Below are positions 35,347-46,400 of a stretch of 55,429 nt of DNA, one piece after another. Source of the DNA: an uncultured Clostridia bacterium. GTDB lineage: Bacteria; Bacillota; Clostridia; Christensenellales; UBA1242. How positions within the stretch are numbered: the stretch's first letter is position 1; every line of letters starts with the position of its first letter. The translations under genes were made by a program, and so were the position numbers. Under the pieces are notes generated by a model. The model was not told where the DNA came from. It ran no database searches and worked only from the letters and a program-made list of their open reading frames with translations. The stretch lies in the NCBI GenBank assembly GCA_944381155.1, contig CALWKA010000008.1, positions 1 through 55,429 on the forward strand, given 5' to 3'.

Positions 35347-37482
35347 ATGGCAAAATTTGAAGATTTCAAAATAAAAAGATATTCAAAAATAATAAATAAA
35401 TATCCAAATGTAGATTATGTGTATAGATTGTATAAATATCATAATCTAGATTTTCATAATAAAAACAGATTCAAATCGTGGCGATTTTTGTTTAGACTTA
35501 TTAAGGCGGACAAAGCAAATAAAGATTTGACAAAAATTCAGTTCCCAAAGGGTGCTTATAATCCATTTTTGACTAGGACTTGCAAAGCGGACAATCTTAA
35601 TATTGTCAATAATGAATGTTTGGCTTTGCCGGATAGTCAGCTTATACCTAGAAAATCTCCATCTGAACTCGTTCGCGAACTAGAAAAGTTTGATGTTATA
35701 TCTTTTGATGTTTTTGATACTTGTTTGTTCCGTCCTTTTGCAAATCCAACAGATATATTTTATTTGTTAGAATGTCAAAATTCTATCATTAATTTTGGTG
35801 ACTACAGGAGATCTGCTGAATTTTCTGCTAGACAAAATACTACAAAACCAAATTTTGAAGTTGACATTTATGATATTTATGCAGAACTTGAAAAAATTTG
35901 TTATTTAAAGAAAGAAGATGCAGAAAAAGAAATTGCACTTGAAAAACAAGTCTGCTATGCAAATCCATACATACGCGAAGTTTTCAATTTGTTAAAAAAG
36001 AAAAAGAAAAAACTTATTGCAATTAGCGATATGTATTTGCCATCAAAAGTGATCAAAGAAATACTTGAAAAAAATGGATTTAATGGATTTGATAAAGTAT
36101 TTGTTTCTTGTGAACAAGGTTATTGCAAATCTAGTGGTGTCCTTTTTGATATTGCAAAAAAATCATACCCTAATACTAATACATTTGCTCATATTGGAGA
36201 CAACGAAGAATCTGACATTAAGGGCGCACAAAAGGCAGGTGTGGTTGGATTTTATTATGAAAATTGCAACAATTTTGGCAATGCATTAAGACCGCAAAAA
36301 CTTTGTTCTCCTGTTGGTCTAATGTATAAAGGTATTGTCAATAATTACTTATATAATGGAACCAATTTTGATAATGCAAGAGAATGTTTTGGATTTCTTT
36401 ATGCTGGACCAATTGTTGTTGGTTACCTTGAATGGATAAATGAATTTGTTAAAAATCATAATTTAGACAAAATTTGGTTTTTAGCTCGCGATATGGATAT
36501 TTTTTATAAAATGTACAACAAATTTTACAAAAAATATGATAATGAATATGTTGTCACTTCAAGATTTTCATTACAAGAATGTTTATATGATGATTTCACA
36601 AATGAAATTTTATATCATACACTTTTATCAAGAACAGACAGGGGTTATACAATTGAACGCGCTTTTAATGAATTAAATTTATCATTTTTGTTATCAAAAC
36701 TTCCTAAATATAAATTAAATAAAAAAAGTTTCATTTTAGGTTCAAATTTATCAACAATACAATCAGTTATCAAAGATAATATAAATTTAGTAATGGATTA
36801 CTTTAAAGACAATAATGAAGCTGCCAAATTATACTTTAAAGAAAAATTGGGTGGTGCAAAGAAAATTTGTGTCGTTGACCTTGGATGGCGTGGTTCTATA
36901 CTTGCATATCTTGAATATCTTTTGGTAAAAAAATGGAAACTTTGTGATGAAGTTAAGGGTGTTTTAGTTGGAAGCACAAAAAGCACTTCTGCTATTAATT
37001 TAATATCTAGAGGTATTGTAACACCTTATGCTTATGATCATATTCATAATAGAGATATGGTTAGACCAGATGGAGATATTGAATTTTCATCTGTTTTAGT
37101 TTTAGAATCTATTTTTACTAGTGAAGGAAATTCATTAGTCGAATATCATTTAAATAAAGCAAAAAATGGAGTGGAATTTTTAACATATGAAGACAACCCT
37201 AATAAAAAAATTATTAAACAATTTCACACAGGTATAGAAAATTACATTACTGAATTTGAAAAACATCATTCTAAATTTAAAAAATATTTACCTATGTCTG
37301 CCGTTGATGCTTTTGAACCAATGAATGTTATTTTAAATATTAATGACTATATTGCAATGATTATTGGCGATGTTTTAGATACTCCATATCAAGTTGCAGG
37401 TATAAATATTCCTATAAAAAATTATGTTCCAATTGGTCAAATTTTACTTGAAAAAGGTATTATTAAAAAATGGCCATTATAA
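35347..37482 (+). CDS. HAD-superfamily protein of polysaccharide loci (COG5610-like)
   Basis: A 711-residue protein. The HAD domain (about 110-330) has motif I SFDVFDTCL (121-125 is DVFDT), motif II AISDMYL, and motif IV HIGDNEESDIKGAQKAG. A C-terminal domain follows with the conserved WFLARDMDIFYKMY. Such proteins occur in capsule and surface-glycan clusters of gut bacteria; the reaction is unproven. SD GAGGG precedes the ATG. Codon use changes along the gene: TTG leucines dominate the first ~600 bases, TTA and CTT the part after ~36.3 kb, suggesting a mosaic origin. It is followed 20 bases later by the FrhB-pyruvyltransferase gene, probably in the same operon. Confidence 0.85.
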   Translation: MAKFEDFKIKRYSKIINKYPNVDYVYRLYKYHNLDFHNKNRFKSWRFLFRLIKADKANKDLTKIQFPKGAYNPFLTRTCKADNLNIVNNECLALPDSQLIPRKSPSELVRELEKFDVISFDVFDTCLFRPFANPTDIFYLLECQNSIINFGDYRRSAEFSARQNTTKPNFEVDIYDIYAELEKICYLKKEDAEKEIALEKQVCYANPYIREVFNLLKKKKKKLIAISDMYLPSKVIKEILEKNGFNGFDKVFVSCEQGYCKSSGVLFDIAKKSYPNTNTFAHIGDNEESDIKGAQKAGVVGFYYENCNNFGNALRPQKLCSPVGLMYKGIVNNYLYNGTNFDNARECFGFLYAGPIVVGYLEWINEFVKNHNLDKIWFLARDMDIFYKMYNKFYKKYDNEYVVTSRFSLQECLYDDFTNEILYHTLLSRTDRGYTIERAFNELNLSFLLSKLPKYKLNKKSFILGSNLSTIQSVIKDNINLVMDYFKDNNEAAKLYFKEKLGGAKKICVVDLGWRGSILAYLEYLLVKKWKLCDEVKGVLVGSTKSTSAINLISRGIVTPYAYDHIHNRDMVRPDGDIEFSSVLVLESIFTSEGNSLVEYHLNKAKNGVEFLTYEDNPNKKIIKQFHTGIENYITEFEKHHSKFKKYLPMSAVDAFEPMNVILNINDYIAMIIGDVLDTPYQVAGINIPIKNYVPIGQILLEKGIIKKWPL

Positions 37483-37502
37483 AATAAAATTTTGGAGATG
37501 AA

Positions 37503-39659
37503 ATGTTTACAAAAAAAATAGAACTAATTAAAAATGTAACTTGCACAGGATGTATGGCTTGTCTTAATGTTTGCCCTGTTGGTGCAATTTTTATGCAAGA
37601 AGATGAGCGTGGTTTTTATAAACCAAAAATTAATCTTTCCAAATGTATTGATTGTGGACTTTGTGACAAAACTTGCCCTATATTAAATGAAAATAATCTA
37701 AATAACATTTCTCCCGAACTCTATGCACTTTGGGCAAATGATAAAATAAGATTGTCATCTTCTTCTGGTGGTGCATTTACACTTTTTGCAGAAGAAATTA
37801 TCAATCGTGGTGGAGTTGTTTTTGGTGCTGCTTGGGGAGATAACTTTTCCGTTGTTCATCAAAAAGCAGAGAATTTGCAAGAACTTGAACTTCTAAAAAA
37901 ATCAAAATATGTTCAATCTTTTATTGGAACAACTTTTAAACAAGTTGAAACTTATCTTCTTCAAAACAGATGGGTTTTATTTGTTGGAACTGGTTGTCAA
38001 ATTGGTGGACTTAGAAGTTTTATAAGAAATAAAAATATTGATGATTCAAAACTTTTACTAATTGATCTTTGGTGTTTTAATATTCCATCATCAAAGACCC
38101 TAAAAAAATATATTAATGATAATTGGGGAAATACATTAGAAAGTTTTTCTTTTCGAACAAAAAAGAATAATAACTATGTTTCTCACTATTTTACAATCAA
38201 ACAAAAAGGGATGAATCCAGTAGTAATAGAACATTTCTCATACTGGTTTAAAGCATACTTTTCACTTATGTATGAATGTGATGCTTGCACTAAATGTAAA
38301 TTTCAAAAACAAGAAAGATTTGGAGATATTTCGCTTGGTGATTTTTGGGGTATTGAAAACCATGATAAATCTTGGAATGATGGCAAAGGAACAAGCATGG
38401 TTCAAATTAACACTCAAAAAGGCAAAGAATTTTTGAGTGCTATATCAAACGAATGTGCAAGGCTTGAAAAAGTTCCTCTTGACTGGGTTCGTGAAGGTCA
38501 AGGAAATGGAAAGAAACAAAATCCAAACCAACAATTATTTTATGACCTTATTGATCAAGGTATTTTATTTAACAAAGCTGTCGAACTTGCTCTTGCTGGC
38601 AAAAAATTTGATATTGGTTTTTGTTGCGTTCAAGTGTATAACAATTTTGGATCTGGTATAACAAATTATGCACTCTACAAAACACTAAAAGACTATAACA
38701 AAGAAGTCTTGATAATAACTCAACCTAAATCTTCTACAATTTCTCCGTTAAATAAAACATATTTTAAAAATAATCCATTTGCTCGTGAAGATTGTGCAAA
38801 ATTCTATAATAACAAAGAAGAAATGAAAGAATTAAATAAAATTTGTAAAACATTTTTAATTGGAAGTGACCAAATGTTTAATTCTTATCTCTACCCTTTT
38901 ATTGATGGTTTTATTAAACTTGATTGGGTTAATGATTCAAATAAAAAAGTTTGCTATGCAACTTCTCTTGGTGCTGATAAATTTGAATCTAATCCAAAAG
39001 AAACAGAAAATTTTAAAAAATGCATAAGAAGATTTGATTATGTTTCAGTTCGTGAAGAAAGTGGCGTTGAAATTATGAAGAATAAATTTCAAATCATTGC
39101 TGATTGTGTTATGGATCCCGTTTTCTTGTGTGATAAAAAACATTATTTATCTCTTATAGAGCCATTTGAAAATTCTTTTGAAAAAGGTAAATGTTTTTGT
39201 TATATTCTTGATCCTGATTTGGAAAAAGAAACATTTTTAAATAAGTTTAAATCAAAATCTAATATCAATTTATTTGTTGTAAGTGATTTAGCAAATTCTC
39301 CTGAACTTGTAAAAAGCAAATGGTCAATGCAAACTGAATATTTATCCTATATTGAAGAATGGTTGACCTGTGTTTACAATTCTTCATTTGTAATTGCCGA
39401 CTCTTTTCACGGGTTATGTTTTGCTTTAATTTTTAATAAACCTTTTATTGTCCTTCATAGTAAAAGACGCGGAGATGAAAGAGTTTTAAATTTATTAAAA
39501 TTAATCGGTTATGAAAATAGATTAATCGATGTATATAAAGACAATTATAATATACAAAAAATTATTAGCACTAAAATAGATTTTGATAAGATTAATAGTA
39601 TTATTAATAATTCTATATTACATTCAAGGGTATGGATAGAAACAAATATTATCAATTAA
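37503..39659 (+). CDS. Fusion of FrhB/FdhB-type Fe-S domain and polysaccharide pyruvyl transferase
   Basis: A 718-residue two-part protein. The N-terminus has two 4Fe-4S motifs (CTGCMACLNVCP and CIDCGLCDKTCP), then a coenzyme F420 hydrogenase beta-subunit-like domain to about residue 365 with SSSGGAFTLFAEE and GTGCQIGGLRSF. The C-terminal half (about 375-718) starts GFCCVQVYNNFGSGITNYAL and matches polysaccharide pyruvyl transferases (LIGSDQMFN, DSFHGLCFALIFNKPF). Such fusions appear in surface-glycan clusters and may couple redox chemistry to ketal pyruvylation; the reaction is not known. Leucine codons are mostly TTA/CTT, unlike the chromosome here, suggesting transfer. GGAG lies 5 bases before the ATG. 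Confidence 0.9.
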   Translation: MFTKKIELIKNVTCTGCMACLNVCPVGAIFMQEDERGFYKPKINLSKCIDCGLCDKTCPILNENNLNNISPELYALWANDKIRLSSSSGGAFTLFAEEIINRGGVVFGAAWGDNFSVVHQKAENLQELELLKKSKYVQSFIGTTFKQVETYLLQNRWVLFVGTGCQIGGLRSFIRNKNIDDSKLLLIDLWCFNIPSSKTLKKYINDNWGNTLESFSFRTKKNNNYVSHYFTIKQKGMNPVVIEHFSYWFKAYFSLMYECDACTKCKFQKQERFGDISLGDFWGIENHDKSWNDGKGTSMVQINTQKGKEFLSAISNECARLEKVPLDWVREGQGNGKKQNPNQQLFYDLIDQGILFNKAVELALAGKKFDIGFCCVQVYNNFGSGITNYALYKTLKDYNKEVLIITQPKSSTISPLNKTYFKNNPFAREDCAKFYNNKEEMKELNKICKTFLIGSDQMFNSYLYPFIDGFIKLDWVNDSNKKVCYATSLGADKFESNPKETENFKKCIRRFDYVSVREESGVEIMKNKFQIIADCVMDPVFLCDKKHYLSLIEPFENSFEKGKCFCYILDPDLEKETFLNKFKSKSNINLFVVSDLANSPELVKSKWSMQTEYLSYIEEWLTCVYNSSFVIADSFHGLCFALIFNKPFIVLHSKRRGDERVLNLLKLIGYENRLIDVYKDNYNIQKIISTKIDFDKINSIINNSILHSRVWIETNIIN

Positions 39660-39768
39660 ATAATAAACAAAGCAAATATTTAGACATTTTAATTGTGCAT
39701 ATTTTAATATTTTTGATTATATGAAATTTCAATGTGTTATATAATGAGATGGCACTCAATATTTATAT

Positions 39769-39804
39769 AAAAAATCACAGACAACAAATAATCTGTGATT
39801 TTTT
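39769..39804. terminator. Bidirectional terminator between convergent genes
   Basis: A perfect 13-bp stem (39769-39781 with 39792-39804, containing ATCACAGA and TCTGTGAT) with a 10-base loop and A and T tracts on both sides. Confidence 0.88.
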
Positions 39805-39808
39805 CGCT

Positions 39809-40258
39809 TTATTCGCCTGGATGTATCCCTTCTGTTGCTTCTATTTTAGCTAGCCCTATTTCATTCAACTTTTCTGCAACTTCTTCAAGTGAGTTGCAAA
39901 TGGTTGCTCCATCTTTTCGGCAATCTTTAAGAATTTTTGTCCAAGCCTTTAATTCGTGTGCTTCAAATACTACTCCATTTGCCTCAGGAATGACACAAAT
40001 CATAGTCCTTTCAGGTTGGGTAATTGAACTTCTTGTAACTTTTGATATGCTATATGGAGATTTTGTTTCAGGTGTAATAACATATAACACAATATCATCG
40101 TTTAATTTATGTTCATCTTCAACCGCCTGACATTCAGGAGTCCAATTTGGGACAACCGGGTTAAATGAATCTACTGACTCATTGAGTTTTTTATTTAACT
40201 CATTTCTCCATGTTGATTTCCCACAGGTGCCTCCTAAAAATACTGTTAATCTTGACAT
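39809..40258 (-). CDS. Nucleoside 2-deoxyribosyltransferase-like protein
   Basis: A 149-residue protein. The start RLTVFLGGTCGKSTWRNEL and the FNPVVPNWTPECQ segment match the nucleoside 2-deoxyribosyltransferase-like family (Pfam Nuc_deoxyri_tr2), followed by a YVITPETKSPYSISK block. Classical members swap bases between deoxynucleosides; this subfamily is scattered in phages and accessory DNA and its substrate is often unknown. The fold is related to TIR/SLOG nucleotide-processing domains. AAGGAG lies upstream of the ATG. It is a single-gene unit with its own promoter and a palindrome over the predicted start of transcription, and sits at the edge of the foreign-looking polysaccharide segment. 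Confidence 0.8.
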   Translation of the reverse strand: MSRLTVFLGGTCGKSTWRNELNKKLNESVDSFNPVVPNWTPECQAVEDEHKLNDDIVLYVITPETKSPYSISKVTRSSITQPERTMICVIPEANGVVFEAHELKAWTKILKDCRKDGATICNSLEEVAEKLNEIGLAKIEATEGIHPGE

Positions 40259-40272
40259 ATATTAATTCTCCT

Positions 40273-40288
40273 TTTATGTATACATAAA
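40273..40288. promoter_or_regulatory. Perfect 16-bp palindrome at a transcription start
   Basis: TTTATGTATACATAAA is a perfect palindrome covering the predicted start (about 40283) of the deoxyribosyltransferase-like gene, the usual place for a repressor operator. Confidence 0.6.
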
Positions 40289-40289
40289 C

Positions 40290-40317
40290 TTTATACTAAA
40301 TAAATTTTTTTTGTCAA
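40290..40317 (-). promoter_or_regulatory. Promoter of the deoxyribosyltransferase-like gene
   Basis: TTGACA (40317-40312), 16 bases, TATAAA (40295-40290) on the minus strand. Confidence 0.7.
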
Positions 40318-40366
40318 TGAAATTAGATAAAGTTAAATTAGTTTTATAAAAAAGTTTTAACTATAA

Positions 40367-40406
40367 AAAAGGTCCTACTACTTTTATTGAAGTAGTAGAA
40401 CCTTTT
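40367..40406 (-). terminator. Terminator of the giant subtilase gene
   Basis: A 15-bp stem with one mismatch (40367-40382 with 40391-40406, containing CTACTACT and AGTAGTAG), followed by a T run on the minus strand, about 30 bases after the stop. Confidence 0.85.
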
Positions 40407-40438
40407 GATAGTGGGTGATTAGAATGTTTCGCTTTTTA

Positions 40439-43400
40439 TTATTTGTCTTTCCAATTGTTGTACATATCGCTGAAGCCTTTTTGCTGAAGTCTTTTTAATC
40501 GTATTTTGTTTATTATTTTATATGTGGCGTAGATTATTATGCCTAGCGCTACAATAATCAAAATAATGTCTGTGGTGGAAATGGACATAGTCAATGTCCC
40601 GTCAATGAATTCAATGTCATAGTTTTCGTTTGAATATGTCGCTGTTAGGCTATATTCGTTGCCGACATTGGAATATCTTGACGCTGGTGAATTTATCTTT
40701 ATGTTTAATTCGTCATTATTTGCCACACTGCCTTCAATGACCGTGTAGGATTTTTGATCTATCTTGTATTCAAATAATCTTTTAACTTTTTGGTCATTGA
40801 GTTGGATCGTAATCTTGCGTTTGTTTATTGTGAATATTCCGTCAATAAATGTTACATTATAGTTTTTGTCATTATTTATTGCGGTTAATGTATACTCACC
40901 AACATTGCTAAATTCATTAGCGTCTACGACTAGCGCGATATCTAAATTCTGAATCGTTGCCAAACTATCCCCTTCAATTTCTATCATATCTGAATCTAAA
41001 TTTATTTTATCACCATAAGTGCTAGATTGACTTTTTATTGTTACGAAAATTGGTCTTGGGGTGATGGTATAAACGCCTGTGCCCGTTATATTATAATTCG
41101 GATCGTTGCAATAAGGTTCGATTGGATATTCGCCCACATCGCTATTTTGGGTTGCGTCAAAAGTTAAGGATATCTTTAAGGAGTCTACATCTTTTTCTAA
41201 AATTGAGTAGCCGTCCGCAACGCTAAATAAAACACCATTGAGATTGTGTTCATCGTGGTAAATTCCTTCTTTGCTGTCAATTTCAATCATAACATTTCGC
41301 GGAAGAATAGTGTAGTTGCCCGAAACAAAATCAATGTCATAGTTGTCATTTGAATAACTCTTTATATAAATTTCATACCCTGTGTCAATCACATCGCTTG
41401 TGCTGGTTGCATCGGTAGATAAAATGACATTTAGTTCGTCAAGTGTATCGTCAAAAGCAAGCGAATTGTTATCGTCTAGTTTGAATGTTAACGCGCTTAA
41501 CTTCTCCCCATAATAGCTCGATGCGTCATCAATAATTATTCTAATAGGTTTTGATTCTATAGTGTAGTTTGCAGTGGACGAATTTATGTTATAGTTAAGG
41601 TTGGAATAACTTTTTATATATATCATATAATTGTCTACATTTTTATTGGTTTCAGCGCTGGTGGCAAGTTCAATACCCAAAACATCAATTGTATCACCAG
41701 GCGCCAGAGTGTAACCCTCGGCAAGCGAACAAGTCAACTCGCTTAATTCTTCACCATAAATACTGGACGCTTGATTAATGTTGATATAAATATTCCTTTG
41801 ATTAATAGTGTATACACCATTTTCATATAAAATATTATAATTTTTGTTGTAATCAGTATTTATACTGATATAATATCCTCCGACAACAGAATTAATTTGC
41901 GCGTTTGTCGTTAATTTTATGTCCAAGTCTTGCAACTCATCACACGATGCTAGCGTATAACCTTCTGATAGCGAGAAAGTTAAATCTTTTATTGTATCTC
42001 CATAATTGCTTGACTTATCATCTATTGCTATTGCTATTGTGCGTGAAGAGATTGTCAAAACGCCGGAGCTTAAAGTGATATTATAATTCTGATTGGAATA
42101 GTTTGTTAGAGTTATATCGTAGTTGCCAACAGGATCATTAATTTTAGCATTTGTTGAAAAGTTTAGCCCCAGATCATCATTGTTTACTACATTGTTGCTA
42201 GTTGGAATTAGCGAATATGAACTATTGTCTAATATGATTGCTTCTCCATATACCGCAGTTTGATTGGTGCTAATCGTTATAGGTCGAGCGGATATGGTAT
42301 AATTGCCACTAATTAAAGTTACATTGTAGTTTGAGTTGTTACTTTTTAAAGTTATGTTATAACCATTTCCAACATTTGATGTTGAAGTCGCGTTTGTTGA
42401 GAACGCAAGATTTAGATTGTCATTATTGGCTATAGTTCCTTCAATTATTTCATAAATATTTCCATTAAGAGATGGAGTGTTGCCATAGATACCAGATTGA
42501 TTGGTACTGATTGTTATAGGTCGAGCGGTTATGGTATAATTGCCACTAATTAAAATAACATTATAGTTTGAGTTGTGACTTTTTAAAATTATGCTATAAT
42601 CATTTCCAACATTTGATGTTGAAGTTGCGTTTGTTGAGAACACAAGATTCAGATTATCATCATTGACTATAGAGCCTTCTATTGTATCATAATTATTGCC
42701 ATTTAGTGACGGGCTATCTCCATACACGCCAGATTGATTGGTGCTGATAGTAATTTCTCGCGCTGTGATTGTCAAAACGCCAGAACTTAAAGTGATGGTA
42801 TAATTTTGATTGGAATAACTTGCGAGAATTATATCATAGTTGCCAACAGGATCATTAATTTTAGCATTTGTTGAAAAGTTTAGCCCTAGATCATCATCAT
42901 TTACAACATTGTTGCTAGTTTGAACTAGCGAATATGAACTATTATCTAATACGATTGTTTCCCCATATACCGCAGATTGATTGGTAGTGATTGTTATAGG
43001 TCGAGCGGTTATGGTATAATTGCTATTAATTAAAGTTATGTTATAGTTTGAGTTGTGACTTTCCAAAATTAAGCTATAATCATCTCCAACATTTGATGTT
43101 GAAGTTGCGTTTGTTGCGAACGAAAGATTTAGATTATCATCATTGGTTATAGAGCCTTCTATTATATTATAACTATTGCCATTTAATGACGGGCTATCAC
43201 CATACACGCCAGATTGATTGGTGCTGATCGTAATTTTACGCGCAGTGATTGTCAAAGTTGCGGGCGTGAAACGAATGTTGTAGTTTTCATTATTGCAAAC
43301 AGCGGTAATTTCATAATCTCCGACCGAACTTGTCTTTGTTGCATCTGTTTGCAAAGATATATCATAGTTTGAAGCGGGCAAATATGAATCGTCAATATAT

Positions 43401-46400
43401 ATGTTAGAGTTGAGTATAATATCTTCGCCATACACAAAGGTTTGATTGTCTATTCTTATGTCTAAAATTTGTGCTAAAATTGTCAAAATCCCTTCTTGCA
43501 AAGTTACATTATAATTTTTATTATTATAAGTCATTGTTATATCATAATCGCCTATTTCGCTTTCCGAATTGGCAGTTGTAGAAAATGTAATATCCAAGTT
43601 GGTATCTCCGCCCGCATATTCGCCTTTGCTGATAGTATAATCGTTGTTATCTAAAACAATAGACTCTCCCCGTTCAGAGTATTGATGAGTTGAAATTGAG
43701 ATAGGGCGCGCTTCGATAGTAAATGTTCCGCTTGAAACATCTACCGAATAATTTTTGCTGTTTGATTTGGCTGTTATTTCATATTCACCAATAGGATAAT
43801 TGCCATATTGATTTTGTGCTGGAAGGTTGATTGAATATTCTATTTCAAGCGAATCTCCGTTTACGATATTGCCACTAATAGTATAAAAACTATTTTCTGT
43901 TTCTAAAACATCCTCGCCATAAAAACTAGAATTATTATTGATGCGAATTTGTATGTTTCTTTTAGTTATTTGATATGTTCCGTTTTGAATTGTTATATCA
44001 TAATTGTTATTTTCGCTGGTCGTTGCACTAATAGGATAATTGCCAACATTGCTGGTCCTTGTCACTTCACATTTCGGAGTTATTGTCACAAACTTGGACG
44101 GGGTAGAAATTTCTTCTTCATTAGAATACAATGTGTATGTCAAGTTTTTAATTGCGTCCCCATATACGCTATTTTTGTCATCAAGTTTGATTGTTACCTT
44201 TTGCGGAGTAATAATAATTGTGCTGGATGATAATGTAATATCATAATTTCTATCATTATCCTTTAAGCTAATAGAATCGTCATAACTTCCTGCGTTGGTA
44301 GACGAATTAAGATTCGTGCTAAATGTGATTGATATTGTGTCGCCTTCCAATATATCTAAACTTCCTATTGCTAGTTCATATTCGGTATTGTCCAATACTA
44401 TATCTTCGCCATATTCAAAAGTTTGAGTTGTGGTTATAGAAATTGGTCTAGCAGAAATTCTATAATTTCCCTGCGTATAACTTATGTCATAATTGCTGTT
44501 GCTGTAAGTTAATACGATGCTATATGTGCCTGGCGTGCTATTTTGAGTGGCATAAGTGGTCAATTTTATATTCAAACTGTCATTATTTACAATGTTTCCC
44601 GAACTGATTTCATATTCCAATTCTTTGACCGGATCCCCATATACTGCAGATATATCGTTTATAGTTATTGTTATTGAGCGTTTGGTTATATTGAATGAAC
44701 TTTCATCGTCCAATGTGACAGCATAATTGTCATTAGAACAATGTAAAGCAGTTATAAAATTTTTGTAATTCCCTACAGGCGTAGATGAATTGATGACTGC
44801 GGTGTTGAAATCGGCAGTTAAAGTTATGTTATCAGTTGCAAGAAATTTATAACTACTAGTGACAGAATAGTCGAGCGCGGTCAGAGTTGTGTCTGGATTG
44901 TCGCCATATGCCATAGATTTTGTCAGTTTGATCGTGATTGGGCGGACCACTATATTATAGTCGCCATTTTCAATGCTGGCAGTGTAGTTTGAATTGCGGA
45001 TAGTGGCAGATATACTATTAGGATAATTGCCTATGTTTGTAGATGATGTTATGCTGGAAGATATGCGGTATGATATGTTTAAATCAGATTCTGTGTCGCC
45101 ATTTACGAGCCCAGAAATTGAAGATGAACAACCTGTCACATTCGGTGATGTGCCATAAATTTGCACTACATCATTTACTTTAATATTTATTGATTTCGCT
45201 TTAATTGAATATGTACCATTTGTGAATGTAATATGATAATTTGAATTTGTCCAGTTGCCAGTGATTGGGTAGTTGCCTACATTGCTTGCGCTCGTTGCGG
45301 TTGTTGACAATCGAACGCCTAATGATGATGAATTTTCGCCACTAGCATAGCTACCTGAAGTTTTCGACCAAGATAGAGATTTTAAACTATCTCCATAAGT
45401 GGCAGACACATTATTTATAGCAACATTAATATTCCTTGGGTTTATTGTAAGAGTTGCTGAACCATATGTGGTGGAGTAGTAAGAATCTGAAGTTGAAATT
45501 TCAAAGTATACTACCATATTTGATGTCGCGTTTTTAAAAGCATTGTTGAATATGCTAGATTCAATATCAGTGTAAAATTCAGATACTCCATCAATTCTAT
45601 AAGCCACCGAGTATGATGGTATGTTTACAGACAAATTTATGTTGTGATATGTTCCGTCGTATGTGAAAGATGTGTTGCTAACTGAATAAGGTATGTTGTT
45701 CATATCGGTTAAACACACCATTCCCCAACCAAAATATATATCTTTTCCCGAACTTCCTATATCCTTAGCGAGTTCATATAGTTTGCTTTCTATTGAGTCA
45801 CAGGTATACATATTTGAATTGTCATATATTGGATCCAAACACAATAGCGCGACCACTCCCGCAACATGGGGGGCAGACATTGATGTCCCTGTCATTTGAG
45901 CATATCCACCGCCAATATATGCAGAATTGATAGCCACACCTGGTGCGGTGATATCTACTGTATCGCCATAATTGGAACCTGTTGGACCAGAATAAAGAGT
46001 GTAGTCTGATGTCATATTTGATACTACAATAGCCGTTTCATCGCAACAAGCGGGAAAATAATTTGTGGTAATGTCAGCGTCGTTACCTGCGGATACAACA
46101 CAAAGTGCATTGTGAATATTTTTTATTTCGTTAAACGCATTGTCAAATTGATTTTTAATTGCTGAATATTGTCCAGAAGGTATATTTCCACCTATACTCA
46201 TATTTATAGAGACTATGTCATATTCGGTTAAATTTGCCAAATATTCCAACCCTTGCAACATTGTGAGATTAGTTCCACCACCAGACGAATCTAAAACTTT
46301 TATTGGCAAAATTTTAACATTTGATGGCGTCAAATCACAAATAATTCCAGCCACATGCGTGCCGTGCCCATTATCATCTTCAAATGAAGTTCTGCCATCG

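Noticed and set aside
43949-44246. Plus-strand ORFs inside the subtilase gene
   Set aside because: They are antisense frames of the repeat region without start signals or family resemblance.
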